Source of the DNA: Candidatus Saccharimonadota bacterium
GTDB taxonomy: Bacteria > Patescibacteriota > Saccharimonadia > Saccharimonadales > Saccharimonadaceae
Length of the DNA: 64,000 bases
Assembly: GCA_030529135.1 (NCBI GenBank)
Contig: JAUMXO010000003.1
Location: 1-64,000, forward strand
Direction of reading: 5' to 3'
The notes below the pieces were generated by a model. The model was not told where the DNA came from and searched no databases. It saw only the letters and a program-made list of their open reading frames with translations. Both the position numbers and the translations under genes were made by a program. Of the stretch, positions 43,428 to 51,118 are shown one piece after another (positions within the stretch are counted from its first letter, which is position 1; each line of letters starts with the position of its first letter).

Positions 43428-44558
43428 TTAGCGATCCACTCGGATTGGAAGTAACCCGGCAAGATCCATTTGTTCTAAGGTAACGCGCGTAAGCTCGCTA
43501 TTCTCAAAGCTAATTTCATACTCGCGACCACCCTCTTTGGTAGGCTTGATGAGATTACGATCACGAAGCTTCTTGATCTGCTGAGCGATAGCGACGGAAG
43601 TAATCTCGCGTCCCCAAAGATCTTTAATATCGCTAGCCTTGATAGTATTAAGTCGGACAGCACGACCAAGAATATTGCTCTCAAGCCGAGAAATAATACC
43701 GGCTTTTTCCATACGATCAATAGCTGGAAGCAGAATCTTCTTATTGACGAAATCAGCGTCAGCAAGAGATTCAGACTTCTTAATTTCGTCGCGGACACCA
43801 GACAGGAAGTACTCGCACCATTCGAGGATATGCTCATCTTTGTAATCATCGGCGAGGGCTAACATATCATAATATTTATTACGATCGCCGGCAAAGACAG
43901 CCGTAGGATTGAATAGGCGCATTTTATTCGGTGCAATGTAGCCTCTCTTACAAAGAAGCGCGTAGGTAAGAAGACGGTCGGTACGACCATTACCATTGCC
44001 AAATGGGTGGATCCAGACGAAGCGATGGTTCGCAATAGCGATTTTAAGCAGATCGTACTGCTCGCCATCGTCACTATTAATATAATCGATAAGCTCACGC
44101 ATAAGATCCGGAACATCATATGGTTCAGGTGGCTGATGCTTTGCATTGGCAATATAGCGAGGCTCATCGCGCCAAGCACCGGCACGCTTATCGCCCTCAT
44201 GAGTTAGACCACCTACAACAACCTTATGAAGCTCCTTGATGAAATCGGCCGAAATCGGTACTTCCATGACATATTTATCAATGAAATCTAGGCCAGCAAT
44301 AAGATTAGAAATCTCTACAATCTGCTCGTCATTCTTGTGACTGTTATCATCGCGCTTCTCAATGTAGGAAGCGATGGTAGTATGGTTGCCCTCAATACGC
44401 GCAGAAGCAACCGCTTCTACGGCGTGGAGCAGGCTTTTGAGCTGCAAAAAGACATTCTCGCTTGTAGTATTGGCGAGCGGTCTATTTTTGAGATGCTCCA
44501 GCTCCAGAATAGTCTTCGTGAGGCCAGAATCAAATTTAGGGGTAGGTGTATTAATCAT
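43428..44558 (-). CDS. Fic-domain AMP-transferase-like protein
   Basis: Fic proteins usually transfer AMP from ATP to Ser/Thr/Tyr of a target. The active-site motif HPFGNGNGRTDR (about residues 198-209) is fully canonical. SARIEGN near residue 57 fits the inhibitory helix S/TxxxE-G/N, placed before the Fic core (class II, self-inhibited). A winged-helix-like domain occupies the last 90 residues. 376 residues. An AGGAG site precedes the start. Position at the extreme edge of the prophage suggests a lysogenic conversion or defence/toxin role; that is inference. Confidence 0.9.
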   Translation of the reverse strand: MINTPTPKFDSGLTKTILELEHLKNRPLANTTSENVFLQLKSLLHAVEAVASARIEGNHTTIASYIEKRDDNSHKNDEQIVEISNLIAGLDFIDKYVMEVPISADFIKELHKVVVGGLTHEGDKRAGAWRDEPRYIANAKHQPPEPYDVPDLMRELIDYINSDDGEQYDLLKIAIANHRFVWIHPFGNGNGRTDRLLTYALLCKRGYIAPNKMRLFNPTAVFAGDRNKYYDMLALADDYKDEHILEWCEYFLSGVRDEIKKSESLADADFVNKKILLPAIDRMEKAGIISRLESNILGRAVRLNTIKASDIKDLWGREITSVAIAQQIKKLRDRNLIKPTKEGGREYEISFENSELTRVTLEQMDLAGLLPIRVDR

Positions 44559-44593
44559 AATATTCTCCTATAATTATTCTACCATAAAAGGTA

Positions 44594-44689
44594 AATTATT
44601 TAAAGTTACGATTTTCAATTATTTAAAGTTGAGACACCACTATAACAGGGGTAATTATTTAAAGTAGTGATTTGGTATTATTTAAAGTT
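44594..44689. repeat. Four direct repeats ATTATTTAAAGT between fic and int
   Basis: AATTATTTAAAGTT at 44594-44607 and 44617-44630, AATTATTTAAAGTA at 44653-44666, and ATTATTTAAAGTT at 44677-44689. The start-to-start spacing is about 23, 36 and 23 bp. They could be integrase arm-type sites or operators for fic. Confidence 0.92.
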
Positions 44690-44690
44690 G

Positions 44691-45593
44691 CTATGCGTGG
44701 ATCACCGTATGTTTGAGGCGATGAATCTGATGAAGATCCTCGTCCACGACGTGGGTATAAGTCATAGTGACTTGAATACTTGCGTGGCCGAGAAGCTCCT
44801 TTACATAGACGATATTGGCATTATTCCGAAGTAGATCGGTCGCGAACGAGTGACGAAGCGTGTGAGGGTGGATATTCTTATCTAAACCAGCCTTAATAGC
44901 CGCATTTTTAACAACCATCTGAACAACGCCGGGATTGATTTTTTCGCGACCTTTTAGCTGTTCCGAAACAAAGAGAGCCGGATACGGATCATCGCGGAGA
45001 GCAAGATATTCATCGATATACTTATGAGTGACTGGATCAATGAAGCAGACACGAGGTTTATTACCCTTTCCGATCACCGTAAAGCTATCTACGCCTGGCT
45101 TAATCTGGCTACGCTCCATTTGACACAATTCACCATTACGCAGCCCAGCACTAAACATCAAAGCAATGATAGCTCGATTTCTATACCGCTTAAACCGCGA
45201 ATAGCCCGGCCCTTTCTGAAATACAGCATGAAGCATAGCTTCTACTTCTTCGACCTCGAGATAATCAACGACGCGAGAATCGCGCTTCGGGATTCCTACA
45301 GCTTCGGCATCGAGAACCTCATAGCCACGAGCCTTGAGGTGTTTCAAGACTACGCGAAGCTTGAGGATATACCCACGCACTGTATTCGAAGTGCGCGTCT
45401 TTCTAAGATCCGTCGTCCATTTACGGACTTGATCAAATTCTAATTCCGAGATCGGAATATCGCCGAGGAAATTGACGATGGATTTCATCGCACAAATATT
45501 CATTTCCTCCGTCTTGGCTGATTGGTTTTTGTAGACGATCACGTCCTTACGATAAAGCTCAAAAGCTTCCGAGAGAGTTAAATCTGGTTTCAT
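44691..45593 (-). CDS. Tyrosine recombinase (phage integrase, XerC/D type)
   Basis: Site-specific recombinase presumably inserting the prophage into tRNA-Thr. N-terminal SAM-like core-binding domain (about 1-95), catalytic domain with Arg in MFSAGLRNGELC, HTLRHSFATDLL (HxxR), LLGHASIQVTMTYTHV (His and nucleophile Tyr). 300 residues, the compact Xer-like form. Expressed leftward with the small 45635 gene; four direct repeats lie just after it. Confidence 0.93.
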   Translation of the reverse strand: MKPDLTLSEAFELYRKDVIVYKNQSAKTEEMNICAMKSIVNFLGDIPISELEFDQVRKWTTDLRKTRTSNTVRGYILKLRVVLKHLKARGYEVLDAEAVGIPKRDSRVVDYLEVEEVEAMLHAVFQKGPGYSRFKRYRNRAIIALMFSAGLRNGELCQMERSQIKPGVDSFTVIGKGNKPRVCFIDPVTHKYIDEYLALRDDPYPALFVSEQLKGREKINPGVVQMVVKNAAIKAGLDKNIHPHTLRHSFATDLLRNNANIVYVKELLGHASIQVTMTYTHVVDEDLHQIHRLKHTVIHA

Positions 45594-45634
45594 AACTTTC
45601 CTTTCTGCCAGCCATAGCCAGTTTTAACTCGGAA

Positions 45635-45934
45635 CTAACCTCGGCTAGCTCTTCTTATTTCGTTGGAAAGTAGCCAAGACAAATACTTCGCCGGATCCCT
45701 CCCTTTGCTCTGGGCTAATTCGTAAAGACGCCAGACTTCGTCCTCTGATAGTACATAGAATGCCTTGCAGTATAGCTTATACGCCACTCGGTTTTCCTCG
45801 TTGCCCATCTTCTCGCTCAAATGCTGAGCCTTTGCGTCAACCGATCGCACTCTATCATTGACATTGTCATAGACATTGATATTCTTCTTAGAAGAATTAC
45901 CAGTGACAATGTCATTGATGCTTGGATTTCCCAT
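45635..45934 (-). CDS. Small protein upstream of the integrase, unknown
   Basis: 99 residues from ATG 45934, behind CAGGAGCGG. The C-terminal half is helical (YKLYCKAFYVLSEDEVWRLY, then KGRDPAKYLSWLLSNEIRR), the N-terminal half Asn/Asp-rich. It may be an integration helper or regulator because it precedes the integrase in the same unit. No family recognised. Confidence 0.6.
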   Translation of the reverse strand: MGNPSINDIVTGNSSKKNINVYDNVNDRVRSVDAKAQHLSEKMGNEENRVAYKLYCKAFYVLSEDEVWRLYELAQSKGRDPAKYLSWLLSNEIRRASRG

Positions 45935-46152
45935 AAATACCGCTCCTGAAGAAGCTCGCAAAAATACACATACTCGTACCTCCACGAGAAATTAGATTAA
46001 TATTAATGCGTGTCTACCTCACCCGGGGAGGCCGGCACTGGAACCCTGAAAAAGCTCCTATTTTTTACATAGGAGCTCTTGGCTCCTACGCGGAGCCGCT
46101 AATCGCAATTTCTTCGTTAATTACATTATACCTCATACGGTTATAAAGTCAA
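45935..46152 (-). promoter_or_regulatory. Promoter and attenuator-like leader of the integrase unit
   Basis: The minus-strand promoter is TTGACT, 16-base spacer, TATAAT (46125-46152). The leader folds into GGCTCC-GCGTA-GGAGCC followed by AGCTCCTAT / ATAGGAGCT with TTTTTC after it (about 46050-46077), which reads as an intrinsic terminator ahead of the genes. A second -10 box (TATAAT on the minus strand) lies near 46254-46259. No gene is seen in 45,935-46,379. Confidence 0.6.
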
Positions 46153-46300
46153 CGATTTTTCGACTCGAACTCAGAACAGATGCTTTGTCCGGACGGAACA
46201 TTGCCTTGGTTACTATCAATATTTTGAGAATGCGACGCGCGCATTCTACTCTGTTATTATAACATATTTCTCTAAAGAAATAAATGGTAATAGAGGTAGC

Positions 46301-46331
46301 AAAAAGCCCCGACTGGCTGCCGGGGACTTTT
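46301..46331 (-). terminator. Terminator, copy 1 of a repeated type
   Basis: On the minus strand GTCCCCGGCAGCCAGTCGGG followed by GCTTTTTGC. Nearly identical hairpins occur at 47742 and 49378. Confidence 0.9.
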
Positions 46332-46379
46332 CGCTCTTAAAATAAGAACGATTATTTTAAGAAAGGAACTACATAAATA

Positions 46380-47426
46380 TTATTTCTCCTCCCTGAGGAA
46401 CCTACTGATGCGCTGGCTATCATAGCCATTGCTCTCGAAGTAGTCATACCAACTTCCGGCTTCACAATCGTCCAGCTGACTTGCATCAACTAAATCGAGA
46501 TATTTTGCCGGATCGATGATGTCGACAGATACACCCGCGTAAACAAGATCGAGTAAAGCACCAGAATCGGACGAATCGCTAGAATAGCCGATTTCGTTCA
46601 TGAACTTCTGCGCCAGATCGTTTATATCCTTGCCAGCTTTGAGATAATCAGCGATGAAGTCGTCAAAGGCGTATGGCCGACAATTCTCGATAATTTCCCT
46701 CATTGAAAAGAAGCTGATGAGTTTGTCTACGCTGATAGCATCAGGTAGGTCAGAGAGTTCTTCTTCGCTGAAGAATCGATAACCGTAACGCTCAAGCCAA
46801 TGGTCGATCATGTTATTATCCTCCATGCCGAACTTCTCATAAAAATCCGAACCAGATTCAATAATATAATCTTCCATGTAGCTATGTGCGTTCTTTGCGA
46901 GCCACTCCTTGACATCGTTTTTCGAAAGACCGTGATCATAGAGCCAAGTCAGAATTTCCACCTGCTCCTCCGGCCATTCTTCACGGATCTCAAGCCAACT
47001 CCTAACCAGCTCAAATGCCTTCGACATACTGACATTCTTACCGAGAAGATCTTCGAGATCTGTAGTGCTAGAAATGTCGCAATCGCCATAGCATCTGTCA
47101 GCCAGAAGGTCTGGTGAAACCCCACGATTGACTAATTCGTCCCAATGCTCTTTGGTGAAGTCCTCGTCAAAGAACCCTCCGCGAAAAGCATTGAACAGCT
47201 TAGTCATATCGATTTTAGCACCGTAGACAATAAGGTCGTCATAGTGCTCCCAGATATCTGCCGGAGACATCATTCTAACTACCGAAGCAACATCGAAACC
47301 AGCTTCCAGAAAATTCCGCCAGTTTTTGTGCATTTCGTAGTTAGCGTTCTCAACGCTAATTTCGTCGCCAGGATCGAAATCATCTGCTACCGTGTCAAAT
47401 CTAACCTGTAATTCTGCATTTGTCAT
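46380..47426 (-). CDS. Helical-repeat (solenoid) protein, function unknown
   Basis: 348 residues from ATG 47426 behind AAAGGAGATGAGG. It contains about seven irregular units of roughly 40 residues with the pattern (L/Y)xxxGxxxxx(L/I/V), for example LVNRGVSPDLLADRCYG, LYDHGLSKNDVKEWL, FLEAGFDVASVVRMM and LVYAGVSVDIIDPAKYL, suggesting an alpha-solenoid. Very acidic, no membrane segment. Driven by a perfect promoter with a leader peptide-like ORF upstream. A protein-binding role is inferred from the repeats. Confidence 0.65.
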   Translation of the reverse strand: MTNAELQVRFDTVADDFDPGDEISVENANYEMHKNWRNFLEAGFDVASVVRMMSPADIWEHYDDLIVYGAKIDMTKLFNAFRGGFFDEDFTKEHWDELVNRGVSPDLLADRCYGDCDISSTTDLEDLLGKNVSMSKAFELVRSWLEIREEWPEEQVEILTWLYDHGLSKNDVKEWLAKNAHSYMEDYIIESGSDFYEKFGMEDNNMIDHWLERYGYRFFSEEELSDLPDAISVDKLISFFSMREIIENCRPYAFDDFIADYLKAGKDINDLAQKFMNEIGYSSDSSDSGALLDLVYAGVSVDIIDPAKYLDLVDASQLDDCEAGSWYDYFESNGYDSQRISRFLREEK

Positions 47427-47531
47427 AATCCTCATCTCCTTTTCTGTGATGTGATTTTTCGTGCTATCGTTCAATTTTTTACTCAAAGTGTTCGCCCTCC
47501 ATAAACATTATTCAATAGAAATCTATGTGAA

Positions 47532-47614
47532 ATTTTAGGCATAGCCTAAAATGAAATAGGAAATAAGGGGCAAAAGCCCAAGAACAGAAAACTCTCCTTT
47601 CTTAAAATTTTCAA
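47532..47614 (-). CDS. Possible 22-residue leader peptide with hairpin
   Basis: On the minus strand CCAAGGAGGTGAGTACA precedes TTG 47614, which opens a 22-codon frame (MKILRKESFLFLGF...PISF) ending at TAG 47546-47548. The end overlaps the hairpin ATTTTAGGC-TAT-GCCTAAAAT (47532-47552). With a perfect Shine-Dalgarno and nothing else to serve, it looks like a translated leader controlling the 46380 gene. TTG start makes it uncertain. Confidence 0.4.
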
Positions 47615-47664
47615 TGTACTCACCTCCTTGGTGCTAGATTTAAGCCAAAAGGCTTAATACTTAT

Positions 47665-47693
47665 ATTATAGCACAAGCGTCTTAATTTGTCAA
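47665..47693 (-). promoter_or_regulatory. Consensus promoter of the 46380 gene
   Basis: Minus strand TTGACA, 17 bases, TATAAT with extended TGTGC. An AAGCC-TTTT-GGCTT hairpin begins the leader. Confidence 0.92.
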
Positions 47694-47741
47694 TATACAC
47701 TAGTATTTTCTTTCAAAAAAAGCAAATACTAACCCCTAAGT

Positions 47742-47772
47742 AAAAAGCCCCGACTGGCTGCCGGGGGCTTTT
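47742..47772 (-). terminator. Terminator, copy 2 of a repeated type
   Basis: GCCCCCGGCAGCCAGTCGGG then GCTTTTTAC on the minus strand. Confidence 0.9.
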
Positions 47773-47799
47773 AAGATGCTGCGTGAGCTAACAGTTGTC

Positions 47800-48423
47800 T
47801 CAATCATACTTTGAGGCGAGGTTAAAAGTCATCTGACTCGTAACTCCGTTTTCATAGTATGTCTTGACATAAGGCTCCTGTTTGTCGCTCTTGGTGTAGC
47901 CGATGAGATGTTTTTCAGAACCGTGACCTTTGACCATGACGCCAAATCTGGCTTCATCGAGATCACGGTTCAGGAGAAAACTTTCATCGACGCCAGCAGC
48001 CTTCAGCTCTTCAGAACATCTGAAATTGATTTCGATAATGCCGTCACCACCTTCAACGATACAGACATTGTCCGGTATCATATCAGGGTTTTTGCCGGCG
48101 AAAATCTCGTCAATAGAGTGTTCTGTCAGATACTTGACGGTTGGATCATTCTTGGGATCTTCGTAGAACGAAAGATCAAAAAGACTGATTTTCTCGTCAA
48201 GATCAGTGAAAAGCCGAATTGTTGCGCCATTACCGCCGAGCGTCCAGAATACCTTCGGCTCGTAGTAAAAAGCATCGAGAAGTCTTTCCTCGGGAGTCTT
48301 TGCATCGTCATCGACTCTCCTAGGAGTTTCCCTCGGTTCCAACTTCGGCAAGAGCCTCTTCTGGATCCAATAGTTGGAATCAGAAATTTCTTTTGCAGAC
48401 ATGTTGAAAATTTTCTCACTCAT
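47800..48423 (-). CDS. Phage accessory protein, function unknown
   Basis: 207 residues from ATG 48423 behind AAAGGAG. Acidic, no signal or membrane segment; mixed alpha/beta with TLGGNGATIRLFTDLDE and VEGGDGIIEINFRCS. Its single-gene unit has a perfect promoter and a long hairpin in the leader. I recognise no family. Confidence 0.6.
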   Translation of the reverse strand: MSEKIFNMSAKEISDSNYWIQKRLLPKLEPRETPRRVDDDAKTPEERLLDAFYYEPKVFWTLGGNGATIRLFTDLDEKISLFDLSFYEDPKNDPTVKYLTEHSIDEIFAGKNPDMIPDNVCIVEGGDGIIEINFRCSEELKAAGVDESFLLNRDLDEARFGVMVKGHGSEKHLIGYTKSDKQEPYVKTYYENGVTSQMTFNLASKYD

Positions 48424-48488
48424 AGGCTTTGATCTCCTTTCAATTAGATCAGCATTGTACAATGTATCACTACGGAAAAGAGCCACCC

Positions 48489-48543
48489 TTAACCGCAGAT
48501 ATCAGGGCTGAATTAAAGAATTAAGCCCTCAGATCTGCGGTTA
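48489..48543 (-). repeat. 55-bp hairpin in the leader of the 47800 gene
   Basis: TTAACCGCAGAT at 48489-48500 pairs with ATCTGCGGTTAA at 48532-48543, and AGGGCTGAATT with AATTAAGCCCT inside. No U-tract follows, so it may stabilise or regulate the mRNA. Confidence 0.75.
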
Positions 48544-48590
48544 AACAAGCACCTTTTTAAAATACGAAATCTTAACGATTCTATGTTTAG

Positions 48591-48619
48591 ATTATAGCAC
48601 AAACATTATAAAATGTCAA
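48591..48619 (-). promoter_or_regulatory. Consensus promoter of the 47800 gene
   Basis: Minus strand TTGACA, 17 bases, TATAAT. Divergent from the promoter at 48688. Confidence 0.92.
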
Positions 48620-48687
48620 TAGCAAAGCCGCCCTTAAAGGTTACCCGTATGGTTAAAATAATAGCTATTCAAAAAGCATAAAAATTA

Positions 48688-48716
48688 TTGACAAATAGTG
48701 TCAAGTATGCTATAAT
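48688..48716 (+). promoter_or_regulatory. Consensus promoter of the 48910 gene
   Basis: TTGACA (48688-48693), 17 bases ending TATGC, TATAAT (48711-48716). A leader of about 185 nt follows with no clear ORF. Confidence 0.94.
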
Positions 48717-48909
48717 GTGAATACTGCTCAAAACTGTGAGTGGTGCATCTTAAAATAATGTTTGCGGAGAATCTGAAAGTTTGTGTTGAAAAGATTTGGT
48801 AAAGAAGAGAATTGTCCTAGAAGAATCAAAAGCCTTTAGTCTATGAGAAGATTTATTTGAATCCAGAGAGAAAAATTACCAACAAACACAAACAAAAGGA
48901 GGTACCATT

Positions 48910-49374
48910 ATGGCACTCTACATCCACTACGGCTCCGCAAATTTCAACCCCCGTTACTTTAAGCAGGTCACCAACCGAGATCACTGGAACAAGCCTCATG
49001 GCGGACTCTGGGCCTCTCGCGTTGATGCAAAACACGGTTGGCGCAATTGGTGCGAAGGTGAAGAATTCAGGCTTGAAGACCTGAATACTCATTTTCGTTT
49101 TCTGATTACTCCTGCCGCAAAGGTCATTCATCTTTACACCAGTAAAGATTTAGACCGCCTGCTACGTCGTAACGACTGCTTTGATCGATGGGATGAATTC
49201 TATCCGGACTTTGAACAGATGGTGAAAGATGGCTGGGATGCCATCGAACTCCATCTTTCAAGTACGGATAAGAATTGGGATAACGATGGTCTGTATTGGC
49301 GACTTCATGGCTGGGATTGCGATTCAATCCTAATCATGAACCCAAAGATCATCTCACCCCTCACCCATATCTAA
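48910..49374 (+). CDS. Phage accessory protein, function unknown
   Basis: 154 residues behind AAAGGAGGT. Rich in Trp, His and Asp (NRDHWNKPHGGLWASRVD, HGWRNWCEGEEF, LYWRLHGWDCDSILIMNP). The compact, aromatic-rich alpha/beta look resembles small phage proteins of Firmicutes that remain uncharacterised; a nucleotide-transfer fold is conceivable but I see no diagnostic triad. Single-gene unit between a perfect promoter and a strong terminator. Confidence 0.7.
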   Translation: MALYIHYGSANFNPRYFKQVTNRDHWNKPHGGLWASRVDAKHGWRNWCEGEEFRLEDLNTHFRFLITPAAKVIHLYTSKDLDRLLRRNDCFDRWDEFYPDFEQMVKDGWDAIELHLSSTDKNWDNDGLYWRLHGWDCDSILIMNPKIISPLTHI

Positions 49375-49377
49375 GCA

Positions 49378-49410
49378 GAAAAGTCCCCGGCAGCTAGTCG
49401 GGGCTTTTTA
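49378..49410 (+). terminator. Terminator, copy 3 of a repeated type
   Basis: GTCCCCGGCAGCTAGTCGGG then GCTTTTTATT. One base differs from copy 1. Confidence 0.93.
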
Positions 49411-49435
49411 TTGTACTGAATTAATGCCGTACATA

Positions 49436-49464
49436 TTGACAAATCATAGCGTTTGTGCTATAAT
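49436..49464 (+). promoter_or_regulatory. Consensus promoter of the 49512 gene
   Basis: TTGACA, 17 bases ending TGTGC, TATAAT (49459-49464). Confidence 0.94.
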
Positions 49465-49511
49465 GAAATAGATTCGATAAGAAGGTACATTTTTAGAAAG
49501 GGGGTGGTTTT

Positions 49512-49865
49512 ATGAAGCAGGCACTTAATGATTTCATTCTTGACTGGAATAGGTCACATAATCGTTTCATCTTTTCGACTCAGGAAGCCCCTGCTACGGG
49601 CCGTCCTACCGAAGTAGAAATTCGCTATTCGGCGGCCAAGTATCAGAACTTCTTCTCCACTGACAAGTGGAACAAACTGAAAGATGTCGTCGAGGCAAAG
49701 TCGCACGGCACGATGTATGTCGTCACCGACGAATACCTCTTCGAAAGAGGAATTATTGAGATTAAAGTTGCGTCTTCAAACCACAATTATCAGGAACGAT
49801 TTATCGTTGGTGTCCTTAGATGGATCTGTGAGGAATTTTTCCCGAATGAGGATAAAAACGAATAG
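49512..49865 (+). CDS. Small phage accessory protein, unknown
   Basis: 117 residues behind AAAGGGGGTGG. Mixed alpha/beta with no signal, membrane segment or known motif; ends in an acidic tail (FFPNEDKNE). Single-gene unit with consensus promoter and terminator. Confidence 0.62.
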   Translation: MKQALNDFILDWNRSHNRFIFSTQEAPATGRPTEVEIRYSAAKYQNFFSTDKWNKLKDVVEAKSHGTMYVVTDEYLFERGIIEIKVASSNHNYQERFIVGVLRWICEEFFPNEDKNE

Positions 49866-49877
49866 TAAAATTCCTGC

Positions 49878-49905
49878 GGCTCGCCCACCCGGCGGGCCAT
49901 TTTTT
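49878..49905 (+). terminator. Intrinsic terminator
   Basis: GGCTCGCC, loop CACCC, GGCGGGCC, then ATTTTTT. Confidence 0.92.
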
Positions 49906-49948
49906 ATGTTATAATAGTAATAATAATTGTTCATTTGGAGGTATTTTA

Positions 49949-51052
49949 ATGTTAAATCCTAATCAAGCCAAGACGGTTTCAGATTATGAGCGCGTAGAAA
50001 ACACTCTAGCGGAACTAACGCCGGATCCGCGAGATTTTGAGGGGCGGACATATCCGGCAGAAGATGTAAAAAGCGACGTTAAACAACTTGACGATTTTAG
50101 ACATACTCCAGAATATAAAAAAGGCGAGGAACGGTCGGACGCCAAACTTCTCGAAAAAACTTTTACAGATATGGTAGAGCGGGGAGACTGGTTCGGCGAG
50201 GAAGAAGCCTATGGCGACGATCCAGATTATCTAGCGTTAGTCACATTCCCCACTGCCGATATTGACGATACTTTTAACCATATTGATGTGATTGGTATGA
50301 TTGGGAACGAAGTAACCGGGCATGAAACAATGCCGTTTGCGATTGATTTAACTTATAATACCGACAATGCAAAAATGACTCAAAAATTCAGATGGAAGCA
50401 CGTCTACGGAAAGAAAAAGACCGCACCAGAGGGGATTTCTGAATTTGGCGATAGCTATATGGATAAAGACTATTCCGGGCAAGATGTGTTAAAAACTCGC
50501 CCCTTGCCGCTTAAGTTCAGATACGGGCTTAAAATCCCAGGTTTTGCGTCAGCTAAATATTACGAAGATAAAAATAACCCGTGGGATTCAATGCACGAAA
50601 AAGGGCGAATCGACATTATGCCACGCTTTATAGTTGGCTATTCGACCGATATAGCCGATGTTCTATCTGCTGGAATGCCAACCGATGAATATCGAAAAAA
50701 GTACGGCGAGGGAGCCTATCAAAAGAAAAGAACAGAATACAAAAACGCCGAGCGCAGTGCGAAGTGGTGTACATTATTCGAGTGCCACGAGCAAGCGTCT
50801 GATATCCGTTTTATGCTGGAACATATGGACGAAGAAGAAATAAAATGGATGCGCCCCGAAGAACTGGAAAAGGCCAAGAAGCAGATTATCGCGATGGACA
50901 CTTATTTTACAAAAGCCGTTGAATTAGCCACCGAAAAAGCCCAAACCGATCCAGATGAAATGGCCGCCATGAAGTATGCCGACAGAGATATAGTCCGCCA
51001 AGCAATTATGCACCATAGCGACGATACTTACGTCGCGAAAAGTTGGAAATAA
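49949..51052 (+). CDS. Phage accessory protein (367 aa), function unknown
   Basis: A GGAGG site precedes the ATG, and TATAAT lies near 49908-49916. Acidic N-terminus, then a central region with DYLALVTFPTADIDD, HIDVIGMIGN and PFAIDLTYNTD, where spaced acidic residues on strands resemble a nuclease-like core without a clear catalytic Lys. The C-terminal third is helical (WMRPEELEKAKKQIIAM). No family recognised. It starts a two-gene stretch with the 51119 gene. Confidence 0.62.
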   Translation: MLNPNQAKTVSDYERVENTLAELTPDPRDFEGRTYPAEDVKSDVKQLDDFRHTPEYKKGEERSDAKLLEKTFTDMVERGDWFGEEEAYGDDPDYLALVTFPTADIDDTFNHIDVIGMIGNEVTGHETMPFAIDLTYNTDNAKMTQKFRWKHVYGKKKTAPEGISEFGDSYMDKDYSGQDVLKTRPLPLKFRYGLKIPGFASAKYYEDKNNPWDSMHEKGRIDIMPRFIVGYSTDIADVLSAGMPTDEYRKKYGEGAYQKKRTEYKNAERSAKWCTLFECHEQASDIRFMLEHMDEEEIKWMRPEELEKAKKQIIAMDTYFTKAVELATEKAQTDPDEMAAMKYADRDIVRQAIMHHSDDTYVAKSWK

Positions 51053-51118
51053 TGCCAAAATAGTGTATAATAAACATAAGCATTATCGTATATTATTTAA
51101 ACTAAAAAGGATGAAAAG

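Noticed and set aside
46000-46200. Degenerate tRNA, suggested by GTTCGAGTC and GGTTCCAGT strings
   Set aside because: No T-stem or acceptor pairing can be formed around either string.
48910-49374. ADP-ribosyltransferase-like toxin, suggested by the HYGS and GGLWAS strings
   Set aside because: The Arg/His-Ser/Tyr-Glu triad cannot be placed with confidence by eye.
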